The notes beneath the pieces are model-generated. The model was given only the letters and a program-made list of their open reading frames with translations. It searched no databases and had not been told where the DNA came from. DNA of 64,000 bases from Gp6-AA40 sp963723495. Its GTDB lineage: Bacteria > Acidobacteriota > Vicinamibacteria > Vicinamibacterales > UBA2999. The DNA lies in assembly GCA_963723495.1 (NCBI GenBank), contig CAVRQR010000010.1, positions 124,001 to 188,000 of the forward strand, read 5' to 3'. The translations under genes and the position numbers were made by a program. This document shows positions 54,510 to 64,000 of the stretch, one piece after another. Every line of letters starts with the position of its first letter. Positions within the stretch are counted from its first letter, which is position 1.

Positions 54510-55799
54510 GCGAGACGACGGTCACCAGCCAGATCGAGGCGTTCTACCGCTCGGACTCGCGCCGTGTTCTGGCCACGCTCATTCGCCTCGTCGGCGATTT
54601 CGATCTGGCCGAGGAGGCGCTGCACGAAGCGTTTGCGGCCGCCGTCGAGCGTTGGCCGCGCGACGGGTTGCCCGGCAACCCGTTCGCGTGGCTGGTTTCC
54701 ACCGGTCGCTTCAAGGCGATCGATGTCCTGCGGCGGCGCGCCCGCTTCGACGCCTCCGTCGCGGAGCTGGCAAAACAGCTGGAGACGTCGGTCGACCCTG
54801 TTCCGCTGGAGGGGCAGCTTCTCGAAGACGACCGCCTGCGGCTCGTCTTCACCTGCTGTCACCCGGCACTTCCGCCCGACGCCCAGATTGCGCTCACCCT
54901 TCGCGAGGTGTGCGGCCTGACGACCGAAGAGATCGCGCACGCCTATCTCACCGCTCCCCGCACCGTGGCCCAGCGCATCGTCCGCGCCAAGGCCAAGATT
55001 CGCGACGCCGGCATTCCCTACCAGGTGCCCGAGCGCGCCGAGCTGCCCGGAAGGCTCGACGCGGTGCTGCATGTCATCTATCTCGTCTTCAACGAGGGCT
55101 ACTCGGCCTCGTCTGGCAGCTCGCTTACACGCCACGACCTCTCCGCAGAAGCCATTCGACTGGGACGCCTGCTGGCGGAGCTTCTTCCGGAAGCCGAGGT
55201 GATTGGCCTGCTGGGGTTGATGGTTCTACAGGAGTCACGGCGTGCCGCGCGAACGTCAGCGGATGGCGAACTGGTGCTGCTATCGGACCAGGACCGGTCG
55301 CTGTGGAATCGCGAATTGATCACCGAGGGACTCGCACTCGTCGAGCGAGCGCTGTCGTCACACCGGTTTGGGCCCTACTCGCTTCAGGCGGCCATTGCCG
55401 CCCTGCACGCCGAGGCGGCGACGGCCGCCGTGACCGACTGGCCTCAGATCGTCGGCATCTACGACGTGCTGGTACAGGGCCGATCCGTCACCGGTGGTGG
55501 AACTGAATCGTGCTGCTGCTCTCGCGATGCGGGATGGTCCCGCGGCCGGCCTTGCAGTCATCGACGGGATCCTCGCTCGCGGGGATCTCGCCGACTATCA
55601 GTTCGCGCACTCAGCGCGCGCCGAGCTACTCCGCCAACTCGGACGAATAGATGAAGCCAGAGTCGCCTACGAGCGGGCCCTGGCACTCACGCATCAGGAA
55701 ACCGAGCGACGCTTCCTGAAGCGACGGCTCGCCGAAAGTCCAAAGGCCGACCGCGTTTCTCTTCCGAACCAACCGGCGGTCAGAACCGAAACGCGATGA
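54506..55799 (+). CDS. ECF42-like sigma factor with TPR-like C-terminal extension (one frameshift)
   Basis: About 430 aa. Sigma region 2 (FDLAEEALHEAFAAAVERWP), region 4 (LTTEEIAHAYLTAPRTVAQR with RIVRAKAKI), then a long extension ending in TPR-like helices (YQFAHSARAELLRQLGRIDE, ARVAYERALALTHQETERRF). FNEGYSAS is the characteristic motif of this group. The frame shifts near 55490. Start unclear: CTG at 54506 overlapping the DGPF stop is the best in-frame option. Confidence 0.85.
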
Positions 55800-56394
55800 C
55801 GCCCGCGTGAACAAACTCCACACCATCTTCGGGCGTGCCGGGAACGTCAAAGTCGTCGGCCGTGAATCGTCTCGGATAGATTCGTAGGTTGTAGGACAGA
55901 TCGAGTGTGCCCCGAGAACCAATCGGGATGATGAACCCGGCCGGACGAAACTTGAACCCGACGTTTCCGAAGCGTCTGAAGCGATTTCCAAAGAGGAAAT
56001 TCGCCGTCATGCCGGCGCCGTGATACACGCCTCCTGCGGCGCTTCCCAGACTGACTCGCTCGATCATGGGATCGAACGTCAGCATGAACACGTCCCCTGT
56101 TTCATAGAGATCCGCGTTCGTCCCAGCGCCCGTCGAAAAGTACGGCCCCCCCTCAAGCGTGAGCCACGTTTTCGTTTCGCGGTTGGGGCCGCTTCCAGCG
56201 AGCTGCACGAACCAATGACAGAACTCAAGAGATGTGCCTTGTCGGGAGACACCCAATCGGCATTCGAAGGGAAACCCGATCATTTGAGGGCCACTCATCT
56301 CGGCGATGATCTCGATGATTCCTGCCGCTCCCGCCCTGGGCAAAGCAAGTAACATCGCGAGCGCACCAGCGGCGATCCAATAGCGACGTGACAT
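55780..56394 (-). CDS. Secreted protein of unknown function
   Basis: 204 aa. Signal peptide (LAMLLALPRAGAAG). Mature part is beta-rich with Gly and aromatic residues (NFLFGNRFRRFGNVGFKFRP, RGTLDLSYNLRIYPRR) and ends VHAGVIAFRF, a pattern of an outer-membrane barrel. Not recognised. Its end overlaps the convergent sigma gene by 20 nt. Confidence 0.65.
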   Translation of the reverse strand: MSRRYWIAAGALAMLLALPRAGAAGIIEIIAEMSGPQMIGFPFECRLGVSRQGTSLEFCHWFVQLAGSGPNRETKTWLTLEGGPYFSTGAGTNADLYETGDVFMLTFDPMIERVSLGSAAGGVYHGAGMTANFLFGNRFRRFGNVGFKFRPAGFIIPIGSRGTLDLSYNLRIYPRRFTADDFDVPGTPEDGVEFVHAGVIAFRF

Positions 56395-56408
56395 CGGAGC
56401 CTCCACAT

Positions 56409-58387
56409 TCAGCGGGAACGCCCCGATTGCTGGCCGTCCCTACCGAAGAGCCAACGGTTCTCGTTCAGGTACCTAAGACCCTGAGTCGCCCTGCGAACTC
56501 TCACGCGAGGCTGATCGGGTCGATCCGGCATGTACAAGAGCAGTTCATCGTCCGGCTCGTCTCCCGGTACTTGCTATAACGAACCTCGTCCGCCCATCGA
56601 ACTCCACTACGGGGTGCGTTTCCCAAGTGATTCGACGTGGCATGACATCCCAGCCAACGACGATGAAAGCGACGACCAGAGTCGTCCACTTCATCATGCG
56701 CACCGTTGCCGCATCGCTGCGTGTTTCGAGCCTCGGGAACCACTGCCACACGGCGAGGCCGAGGAACATACTGAGATAAACGGATATCAGGAGGTGACTT
56801 AGGCGAACGGCGTTGCGATCCGGCCCGAGGATCGCGAAGTCGATCGATTCGCTGAACGGCGATTCTCGCAGGGCGTAGAGTGCTTTAAACCAATCGCTAT
56901 AGACGATCAGATTGACCACGGCGCAGGAAACCACGCCGAGAAGACAGATACCGGTGGCCACTGGTACGGGGTCCGCAGCGTCCAGCCAGTCGTTCAACCT
57001 GCCCAGAGGAGACGTGATCGATTTGGGCAGCAGCGTCCTCAGAGCGGCCAACAAGGCAAGGACTGCGCCGCCGAACAGCCATAGGACGATATAGGGAAAC
57101 AGGCCGTTCAGCCCGATGGTAAACGTATCCACAAATCCGAACCAGAAGTCGCGGTCGACCTGCAGAACGACCTCAAAGAAGCGGGATGCAACAAACCCCA
57201 GAATCGCGGTCGTTATCGCAGCTCCTACGAGCACGGTTATCACGCGCTTGGGGATGCTCGACGCGGGCGCCTTCGGGACGGGACGTGGCGGCTGCGATAC
57301 CGGCTCCGGTTTCGTAATGGGCTCACCCGCGAGTTTTGCCTCCATCTCACCCGCGGACGCATAGCGTCTCACCGGATCCGGATCGATCGCCCGTTCGACG
57401 ATCGCAATGAATGATTCGGGCAGATCAGGCCGCTCGATCTCGCAACCGACGCCGCTGGCCTCGCTCGTGCGCCTCGACCAGCGCCGCCGGCGACGCGGCC
57501 TCCACGGGAAAGCTCCCCGTCACCAGGAAATACAGCAGGACGCCTGCGGCATAGATGTCGGTTCGGACGCTCGCGCTCTCTCCCCGCAGGAGCTCCGGCG
57601 CGAGATAGAGCGGCGTGCCCTGGGCGCGCGAGCCGACGGAGTCGCCCAGGAACTCGCCCGCACCGAAATCCATCAGGATGATCCGCCCCCCATCGTGAGC
57701 GCGCATCACGTTCTGCGCTTTCACATCACGATGAATGAGCTTGGCCTGATGCACGGCAGCCAGTGCTCGACACACCTCCTGGCCGACGCTGATCGCCTCA
57801 CCAGCGCTCATTCGGCCTCTCGCGACCCTCGTTGCCAGCGTCTCGCCGTCGATGAAGTCCATCCAGAAGCCAACGCGACCGTCGTGACGGTCCGCTCCAT
57901 GAACGGTGACGACGTTGACGTGACGAACGCGGGCGAGCTTGCGCGCTTCGTGCAGGAGATCGGAGGGGTGCACGCGACTCTCGGCCTCGGGCTTCAGCAG
58001 CTTGAGGGCGACAGGATGATCCAGCCACGTGTCGTGTGCGTGGTAGACCTCGCCGTAGGAACCCTCGCCGATCTTGCGGACCATCAAAAGATGGCCCCAG
58101 GAACCGCCTTCACCGGGCGCTGGTGCGGTGGCGACGTGCGGCAGTCGCGGAGGTGGCCAGGTCCCACCTTGAAGCGCGGAGGGAACAGGGACGGTGGCTT
58201 CGTCGACTGGCGCTTCGTCAACCTGCGAGCGATGGACCTGGGCGACCTCCGCAATCAGACGAAGCTGGCGGATCAGTGCCCGCGATTCCTCGTCCGGGGC
58301 GGCGCGTTCGAGGGCGTCCCAGTCGACCGATTCACCATCGGCGACCGACTCGAATAGTTTGTCGAGATCTTCAGGCTCTCCGGCCAT
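56409..58387 (-). CDS. Membrane Ser/Thr protein kinase (PknB-like; two frameshifts)
   Basis: About 659 aa. N-terminal helical leader, kinase domain (about 105-360): GEGSYGEVY, ALKLL lysine, HRDVKAQN, DFGAGEF, APELLRG. Frame shifts near 57400. Then a Pro-rich linker and about five transmembrane helices (VITVLVGAAITTAILGFVA, IVLWLFGGAVLALLAAL, ...). A second shift near 56570 opens a clean C-terminus (PGDEPDDELLLYMPDRPDQP) ending at TGA 56409. Paired with an ECF sigma gene just upstream. Confidence 0.85.
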
Positions 58388-58520
58388 GCCTCGCCGCTCC
58401 ACTCACGCACGGCCGGCCCGCGACGGGTCGTCGAACCGCACCGGGCAGGCCGAGACCTGTCCCCGGTCACAGCTTGGCTGTCTGCGTGTTGGCGAGGCCT
58501 ACGATACTACGCGCTCGTGG

Positions 58521-59156
58521 TCAGCGTGGGTCGGATTTGTGGGGAGCGATACCCTTGCCGGACATCGCTTTGAGGAGATTGCGGAGGGCTCTCACGACCG
58601 CCATACGTGCAGCATCGGCACTCGGCTTGCCAAGGGCGATCGCAATTTCGTCGTAACTTTGCTGCAGTTCAACTCGCGCGATGATGGCTTCGCGGTCGAC
58701 CTCACGGAGGGTCTTGAGCGCCGCCTCATACCGTTCGAGCGACTCCTGACCGATCGCTCGCTCGAGCGGGGATGGTCCCTGATCTGGCTGTTCGTCCGAG
58801 AGTTCACTCGCAGGCGGTCGTACTTTCACTTTCCGAATCTCGTCTCGAATGTGGTTGTTGACAGCCTGCCGAAGGTAGGCCTGGAGCGCACCGGGGTGTT
58901 TGGCCTCAAAGGTCTTCAGATGTGGGATCGCTCGAAGGACGGCGTTCTGCACCAGATCCTGCGTTTCGGCGAGGCCGCGCGCCCATTGCGGGAGCCGGCC
59001 GCGCGCCCAGCGCTTGAGCGGCGGAATCGACCGCTCGACCAGCAGGTTCACCGCTTCCTCATCTCCCCGCTTGAAGCGCTCAAGCAGGTCGATCGTGCTC
59101 AGCATCCCGACCGGCCGGTCAGGCAATCCTGTCTCCTGCATGGTCGTGACGCCCAT
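58521..59156 (-). CDS. ECF-type sigma factor (kinase-associated)
   Basis: 211 aa from ATG 59156, preceded by AGGGGGAT. Region 2: LLVERSIPPLKRWARGRLPQ and LAETQDLVQNAVLRAIPHL; region 4: LREVDREAIIARVELQQSYD with EIAIALGKPSADAARMAVVR. Sigma genes of this sort next to PknB-like kinases are frequent in Acidobacteriota and Planctomycetota; the kinase may control it. Confidence 0.85.
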   Translation of the reverse strand: MGVTTMQETGLPDRPVGMLSTIDLLERFKRGDEEAVNLLVERSIPPLKRWARGRLPQWARGLAETQDLVQNAVLRAIPHLKTFEAKHPGALQAYLRQAVNNHIRDEIRKVKVRPPASELSDEQPDQGPSPLERAIGQESLERYEAALKTLREVDREAIIARVELQQSYDEIAIALGKPSADAARMAVVRALRNLLKAMSGKGIAPHKSDPR

Positions 59157-59340
59157 GGTATCCCCCTGCGACTCGCTGCACCAAGCTGGCTCCGGCGGCT
59201 CCTGCTTTGGCGATGGCGTCGGTCTGTGCTCCCACATCCTAGGAAACGGGCGGTGGCAGGAAACCGAACTCAGCCGTGGGAGCGCGCTGCTCAGGCGCAC
59301 GCGAGAGCGCGACCGAACAGCGCGCCTATCGTCCCCCTCG

Positions 59341-59937
59341 TTACCTCCGTCGCGGACGCTTCGCGACCGCCGACGCGCTTCCGCCCCGTGCCGAGCGCGC
59401 CGATGGTTCCTCCATCTCCTCCTCATCTTCACCAGGATGGGCGGTGTCGGCGGCCTCCTGATTCACTCCCCCTTCAGCGATCGTGGTGAGCTTTTCATCC
59501 GCGGCCTTCTCTTCGTCCAGCGTCTCCTGCAGCAAACGCTCCGCTTCGGTATGCCCCATACCGCGTGCCCACGCCACGAGCGTCCCGTACGCCGCGATTT
59601 CATAGTGCTCGGTGCGCTGGCCCGCTGCGATCAGACAGGCATCCATGGTGGCTTCGTCGAAGTCTTCCTCCATGATCGCCTTGCCTTCATCGATGATCCC
59701 GGCAATGCCTTCGCAATGCTTGCCGCGGACCTTTTCGTCCAGGCTGGCAAACACCTGCTCGAGGCGGTCGACGTGTCCGCGCGTCTCCTCGAGGTGCGAC
59801 TCGAACGCGGCGCGCAGCTCCGGCGCCGTCGCCGCCTTCGCCAGCTTGGGCAGCGCTTTCGTCAGCTGCTTCTCGGCATCGTAGGTATCGCGCAATTCAT
59901 CCACAAAGGCATCGTGCAATGTTCCAGTCTCAGCCAT
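59341..59937 (-). CDS. DUF892 (YciF-like) ferritin-like protein
   Basis: 198 aa. Four-helix ferritin-like domain: LHDAFVDELRDTYDAEKQLT, RAAFESHLEETRGHVDRLEQ, GQRTEHYEIAAYGTLVAWAR, with Glu/His at di-iron positions. Acidic then basic C-terminal tail (GEDEEEMEEP...RRR). Stress-associated family. Overlaps the ADH gene by 8 nt. Confidence 0.9.
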   Translation of the reverse strand: MAETGTLHDAFVDELRDTYDAEKQLTKALPKLAKAATAPELRAAFESHLEETRGHVDRLEQVFASLDEKVRGKHCEGIAGIIDEGKAIMEEDFDEATMDACLIAAGQRTEHYEIAAYGTLVAWARGMGHTEAERLLQETLDEEKAADEKLTTIAEGGVNQEAADTAHPGEDEEEMEEPSARSARGGSASAVAKRPRRR

Positions 59938-61129
59938 GCGTGTACTCCTGTTTCTGACCCGGCCGCATCACCACTTTGATGCAGGCATCTTCCTTCTCGC
60001 GAAACGTTCGATACATCTCCGGGGCGTCGTCGAGCGTGACGAGATGCGTGATGATGAAAGAAGGGTCGATCTCGCCGCGCTCGATCCGCCCGAGCAGCGC
60101 GGGCATGTATTTGTGCATGTGGGTCTGCCCCATCTTCAGCGTCAGCCCCTTGGCAAACGCCGCGCCCAGCGGAAACTTGTCGAGCCAGCCGCCGTACACA
60201 CCTGGAATCGAAACAATGCCGCCTTTGCGACAGGCGGCGATCGCCTGACGCAGCGCGTGTGGTCGATCGGTCGCCAGGTAGACGCTCGTCTTCGCCCGGT
60301 CGTACCACGCGTCGAGCGTCGTGCCATGCGACTCCAGCCCGACCGCATCGATGCACGCATCCGGTCCCTGACCTCCGGTCAGTTCACGCAGCGCGTCCGG
60401 AACATCGACGTCTTCGTAGTTGAGGACGTGGGCCTTGCCATGAGATGCAGCGAGGGCGAGGCGATCCGGAAATCGATCGATGGCAATGACTTTCTCGGCG
60501 CCGAGCAGGTAGGCGCTTCGAATCGCAAACTGCCCTACCGGTCCGCAGCCCCACACAGCGATCGTGTCGCCCGGCTTGATCTGACAGTTCTCCGCCGCCA
60601 TGTAACCGGTCGGGAAGATGTCCGACAGGAAAAGGACCTGTTCGTCCGTCAGTGATGACGGCACTTTGATTGGCCCAATGTCAGCGAACGGCACGCGCGC
60701 GAACTCAGCCTGTCCGCCCGCGTATCCTCCATACATGTGCGAGTAGCCAAACAGACCCGAGCCCGAATAGCCGTACAACTTCTCCGCCATCCAGGCGTTC
60801 GGGTTCGAGTTATCGCACAACGACCAGAGTTGCTCCTTGCAGAAGAAGCAATGCCCGCAGGCAATCGTGAATGGCACGACCACTCGATCGCCCACTTTGA
60901 GATGCTGGTTGTCGCGACCGACCTCGACAACCTCTCCCATGAATTCATGCCCGAGCACATCCCCTTTTTCCATCGTGGGGATATACCCGCCGTAGATATG
61001 AAGGTCCGATCCGCAGATGGCCGTCGCGGTTATACGGACGATGGCGTCTCGTGGATTCAGGATGACCGGGTCAGGCACCGAGTCGACGCGAACATCTTCT
61101 TTGCCGTAGAAACAGACTGCCTTCATCAC
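59930..61129 (-). CDS. Zinc-dependent medium-chain alcohol dehydrogenase
   Basis: 399 aa. Catalytic zinc site CGSDLH and GHEFMG, structural zinc loop CGHCFFCKEQLWSLC, Rossmann motif VWGCGPVGQFAIR. Close to the glutathione-independent formaldehyde dehydrogenase-like class. NAD(P) as cofactor. Such genes commonly co-occur with DUF892 and SRPBCC genes in stress clusters. Substrate not fixed by sequence. Confidence 0.9.
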   Translation of the reverse strand: MMKAVCFYGKEDVRVDSVPDPVILNPRDAIVRITATAICGSDLHIYGGYIPTMEKGDVLGHEFMGEVVEVGRDNQHLKVGDRVVVPFTIACGHCFFCKEQLWSLCDNSNPNAWMAEKLYGYSGSGLFGYSHMYGGYAGGQAEFARVPFADIGPIKVPSSLTDEQVLFLSDIFPTGYMAAENCQIKPGDTIAVWGCGPVGQFAIRSAYLLGAEKVIAIDRFPDRLALAASHGKAHVLNYEDVDVPDALRELTGGQGPDACIDAVGLESHGTTLDAWYDRAKTSVYLATDRPHALRQAIAACRKGGIVSIPGVYGGWLDKFPLGAAFAKGLTLKMGQTHMHKYMPALLGRIERGEIDPSFIITHLVTLDDAPEMYRTFREKEDACIKVVMRPGQKQEYTHG

Positions 61130-61136
61130 CGTCCCC

Positions 61137-61838
61137 CTACGTGTCTGCCTGGACGCGCGGGATCTCGCCCGCCTCGAGCAATTGCTTCAGGTGGCGAAGG
61201 TCTTCCCGAATCATGTGCGACGGATTCCTGCCAAAGATCGTGGCCAGCAACGCACCAGCTCGACCGGCCGGCGGGCTGTACTGCAGGTGCACGGCGATCT
61301 GCGTGCTCCGCCCGGCGCGCACGCTGGAGAAGTTCACCGAGCCCGCTGTGACCACATCCGAACCGGGCAGGGACCGCCAGCCGATCACCGAGTTCTCCAC
61401 CTCGTTGATGATCTCGGCATCCCACTCGACCTTGACGTGGGCCGGCCCATTCGCTTCCCAGTGCGATCGGCCGTTGCCAAGGTCAGTGACCCGTCTCAGA
61501 TGAGTCATGAAGCGAGGCAGGTTCTCCAGCTTTCGCCAGAAGCGATAGACGTCTGCAATCGGCTTCTCGAGCCGAATGGACTCACGGACGTGAATGCCGC
61601 GATCGCCAGACAACGCGACGCGTGTGTCGTCGCTCGTTATCGTGCCGTTCATGCGCGGCCATGTGCCTGCCACGCCCTTGAACGCGAGTGGTGCGGCTGC
61701 GACAGCGAGGCACATGCCTGGGATCGTGCGCCGGCTGAACCCGTACGCGATCAGCGCCGTGGCGGTCGCGAGTGTCACCCACCGTTCAACCTCGGAGTAA
61801 CTGATCTGATCCTCGATGGACTCGAGTGTCGTATCCAT
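61137..61838 (-). CDS. SRPBCC (cyclase/dehydrase) family membrane protein
   Basis: 233 aa from ATG 61838. A hydrophobic pair near residues 20-55 (WVTLATATALIAYGF, IPGMCLAVAAAPLAF) precedes a START-like domain: VRESIRLEKPIADVYRFWRK, LENLPRFMTHLRRVTDLGN and EVENSVIGWRSLPGSDVV. Known pairing of DUF2892-like helices with an SRPBCC domain. 7 nt upstream of the ADH gene; function unknown. Confidence 0.83.
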   Translation of the reverse strand: MDTTLESIEDQISYSEVERWVTLATATALIAYGFSRRTIPGMCLAVAAAPLAFKGVAGTWPRMNGTITSDDTRVALSGDRGIHVRESIRLEKPIADVYRFWRKLENLPRFMTHLRRVTDLGNGRSHWEANGPAHVKVEWDAEIINEVENSVIGWRSLPGSDVVTAGSVNFSSVRAGRSTQIAVHLQYSPPAGRAGALLATIFGRNPSHMIREDLRHLKQLLEAGEIPRVQADT

Positions 61839-61986
61839 GCGCAGTCCTCGCGTTATGGCCTTGCGCAATATCGGGAAGCAGGTCACGTACCACTACGTAC
61901 GCCGCGCGCGACGGCGCTCAAGCCTCGTTGACCTGCTCGTCTGCAGTAAGAACGAAAATTTTGGGAAGGTGACGGTGATAGCGGTT

Positions 61987-62938
61987 CTATCTTCTCCAGC
62001 GGGCGACCTCGTCCGCCGGCATGGATGCGAGAAGCCGTCGCTGGCTTGCTACCGAGGGACCGAGCTGAAGCTGGTAGAGATAGCGCTCGGTGTCGGATGC
62101 GACGTCGTCCGGAATCGAGGCGCGGTGGGCGCCGGTCCCGTTCACGAACGCGAGGGCCGTGTTCGGGTGACCCTGGACCGACTTCACCACCTCGACATCG
62201 GTATCGTCCATCCAGAGTGCGCCGTGCGAACGGTGTTCGGGTTCGCGACGCACCGAGCACAGCTGCGTTCCAAAGAACTGCTGCGCCTTGCGCGGGGGCA
62301 GATAGACGAGGCAGGTCACAAACGCCCAACGGGGATCGCGGTGCGGCTTGATCACGATAACCGGGTCGCCTCAGCAGAATTCGCGACATCAGGAGCTCGA
62401 GCCGGATGTTGGCGTCTACCAGTGACTGGTGCGTGGGCCAGTATCGGCAGACGAGTCGATCGAGTGGCTCACGGAATTTGTCGACCAGACTGGGAACGAG
62501 GGCTTCGGTAACCACCCGCCCGTAAAACGCCGCCCAGATCTCGCGAGAAAGGAGCGGCGCCAGGTCAGAAGGGACCGTCACCTCCTGATGATTCCGGTCG
62601 AGATGCTCGAAGAAGACCCGCGGCGGAATCGCCTTCACGAGCTGATCGTACGCGTCCTCCGGCAACAGCTTGTCGATGAGGACATGGGGAAATGGCTCCG
62701 ATGCGAGCGGAGCGGCGGCAACGGCGCTTGTGACATGAGACCGGATCCGGTTGGGGTCGAAGGCGGCCAGCGCCCTGCGCAGCTGCTCCACCGTCTTCTC
62801 GGTGCTCTCGTGAGCGGCGACGAGCTGTCGTACACGAGTTTCCAGCCCGTGGACCTTGCCGTGCAGACGCTCGATCTCATCGAGTGAGCGGAGAAGGTGT
62901 CGCGGGCTGAGCCGCACCAGTCTGCTCACGAATGACAC
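61987..62938 (-). CDS. 2OG-Fe(II) oxygenase-like protein with coiled-coil N-terminus (one frameshift)
   Basis: About 317 aa. Residues 15-65 form a coiled coil (LDEIERLHGKVHGLETRVRQ, TEKTVEQLRRALA). Then FPHVLIDKLLPEDAYDQLVK, a typical start of the dioxygenase fold. After a shift near 62350 the iron site KPHRDP (HxD) and the distal His in GTGAHRASIP appear. The 2OG-binding Arg is not certain. Acceptor unknown. The 148 bp upstream of 61987 hold nothing evident. Confidence 0.72.
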
Positions 62939-62958
62939 AGCAAAGGATGGGAAGGTTC

Positions 62959-64000
62959 TCAGAGCAGTGCAGCTCCCGCACTCGCCGAATGGTCGGCTTC
63001 GACAGGTGGCCGAAGTAGCGCGCTCAACATCTGCCGCAGCAGTTCCGGGCGCTGACCGAATAGATCGAACAGGTCCTCGCGTTCGATGCGCAGCGCACGG
63101 CCGGCGCCGACGACGCGAGCGCGACGCCCGATGGGGGTTCCGGCCAGTGTGTCGTAGATGCCTACGACATCGCCCGCTTCCGTCGCCACGATGTCTCCAC
63201 CGGCGACCGACTCCAGCATGGCGCGTCCGGCCAATATCACCCAGACGGCCGAAGGGTCTAATTCAGTAAACAGCGTCGAACCCTCGGTCACCTGCACCTC
63301 GCTGGCAATCGACGCCAGATGCAGCATCTCGTCGGGGGCGATGTCTCCGACGACTGGTACGTTCTGGAGCATCAGCACCTTCTCGATTGGTGTCAGCGGG
63401 CCTTCGTGGAGTTTGAGGATCGCCGCTTGGCGGCGTAGTCATCACCGCCCGATCGGCTGCTCGCGCGCCGCCTGCCAACACCCGGAACAGGCCCTGCACG
63501 AGCTCGGTATTGTCGGACAGGAGCGCCCGGAACTCGTCGCGACCGACCGCCAGACACACTGCCGGCTCGGACGTGCGTAAGGTCTCATGCATGGGACTGC
63601 CATCGAGGATCTCCTCGAAGCCGAGCGCCGCCGGCGGCACGATCTCGCGTCCACCCTGGTCGCCCGCCTTCGCTGTGACGATGCCGTCGAGCAGGAACTG
63701 CAGGTGTTCTGGAATAGCTCCCTCCTGACAGAGGACGCGTCCATTCTCGTACCGAATCTGTCGCCCAGTCGCGGCGACTCGGATGAGCTCGTCAACGGAC
63801 ACCGACGCGAACACCGGAACGTGGCGCAGACGTGAGGCAATCTGCACGACCGGCAGCGGCTCGATCCAGAGGTTGCGACGCTTGTTGCCGGGCAGCCGGT
63901 ACGCGGCGAGTGCCCAGGAGGCAGCTTCGAAGACGTACCAGTCCTTCACATCCCGGTGCGCGAGCACGAACTCCACATCATCAGCCAAGGTCCAGACCTT
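62959..64000 (-). CDS. cNMP-binding/HEAT protein, paralogue of the 26673 gene, cut by window edge
   Basis: Visible are the last about 347 residues. First part: HEAT-like tail, then VVQIASRLRHVPVFASVSVD, ELIRVAATGRQIRYENGRVL and LQFLLDGIVTAKAGDQGG, i.e. a cNMP-binding fold very similar in order to residues 925-1050 of the 26673 protein (LVDRIRVTPVFAALSIDELF). After a shift near 63430, a second cNMP fold (VPVVGDIAPDEMLHLASIAS, GRALRIEREDLFDLFGQRPE). Its N-terminal membrane part presumably lies beyond 64000. Confidence 0.78.

Overview
The window is a high-GC bacterial chromosome segment with dense coding, many ATGA/TGATG gene overlaps and no rRNA, phage, transposase or CRISPR array. No taxonomic marker is decisive. 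The mix of genes (large nucleotide-transporter-like/HEAT/cNMP-binding proteins, Ser/Thr kinase next to an ECF sigma factor, System I cytochrome c maturation with a CcmF-CcmH fusion, many secreted orphan proteins) fits Acidobacteriota, perhaps Vicinamibacteria; this is an inference.

Layout. 0-13 kb (mostly minus strand): HtrA-like protease, ligA, polyprenyl synthase, tatD, metG, orphan larC, radC, a dapF lacking both catalytic cysteines, an outer-membrane protein, dtd and ttcA. 13-18.6 kb: VTT membrane protein, suhB-like phosphatase, RsbW-like kinase, aroA-aroK and a metallophosphoesterase. 18.6-26.6 kb: one long minus-strand operon, maf-ccmE-ccmF/H-(CcmI-like)-(secreted protein)-ccmA-ccmB-ccmC-ccmD-microprotein, for haem export and cytochrome c assembly. 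26.7-32.3 kb: a 1212-aa transporter/HEAT/cNMP protein, then a secreted kinase-like protein facing a secreted phosphatase. 32.3-38.3 kb: dciA-like gene, ECF sigma/putative anti-sigma pair, thiolase, recA, a small metallopeptidase and tRNA-Phe. 38.4-47.3 kb: parvulin-type foldase, S4 protein, WYL regulator, UPF0182 protein, truA, DinB-like protein, dienelactone hydrolase and a Na+/H+ antiporter-like protein. 47.3-53 kb: degenerate receiver, FecR-OmpA-CHASE2/HD-GYP operon and a PQQ dehydrogenase. 53-64 kb: MBL hydrolase, DGPF protein with an ECF42-like sigma factor, ECF sigma with a membrane Ser/Thr kinase, a DUF892/Zn-ADH/SRPBCC cluster, a 2OG-oxygenase-like protein and the end of a second cNMP/HEAT protein.

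Two features cut across the window. First, at least ten loci carry degenerate tandem repeats with a 7-bp period in several unrelated sequence families; five of them are head-to-head arms that can fold into a long hairpin, and one arm encodes the signal-peptide core of a gene. Second, more than twenty genes, including essential ones (ligA, truA), are interrupted by single-base frameshifts concentrated at 0-5 kb and 32-44 kb. These are most simply read as sequencing or assembly indels, so such genes are annotated as single loci across the shifts.
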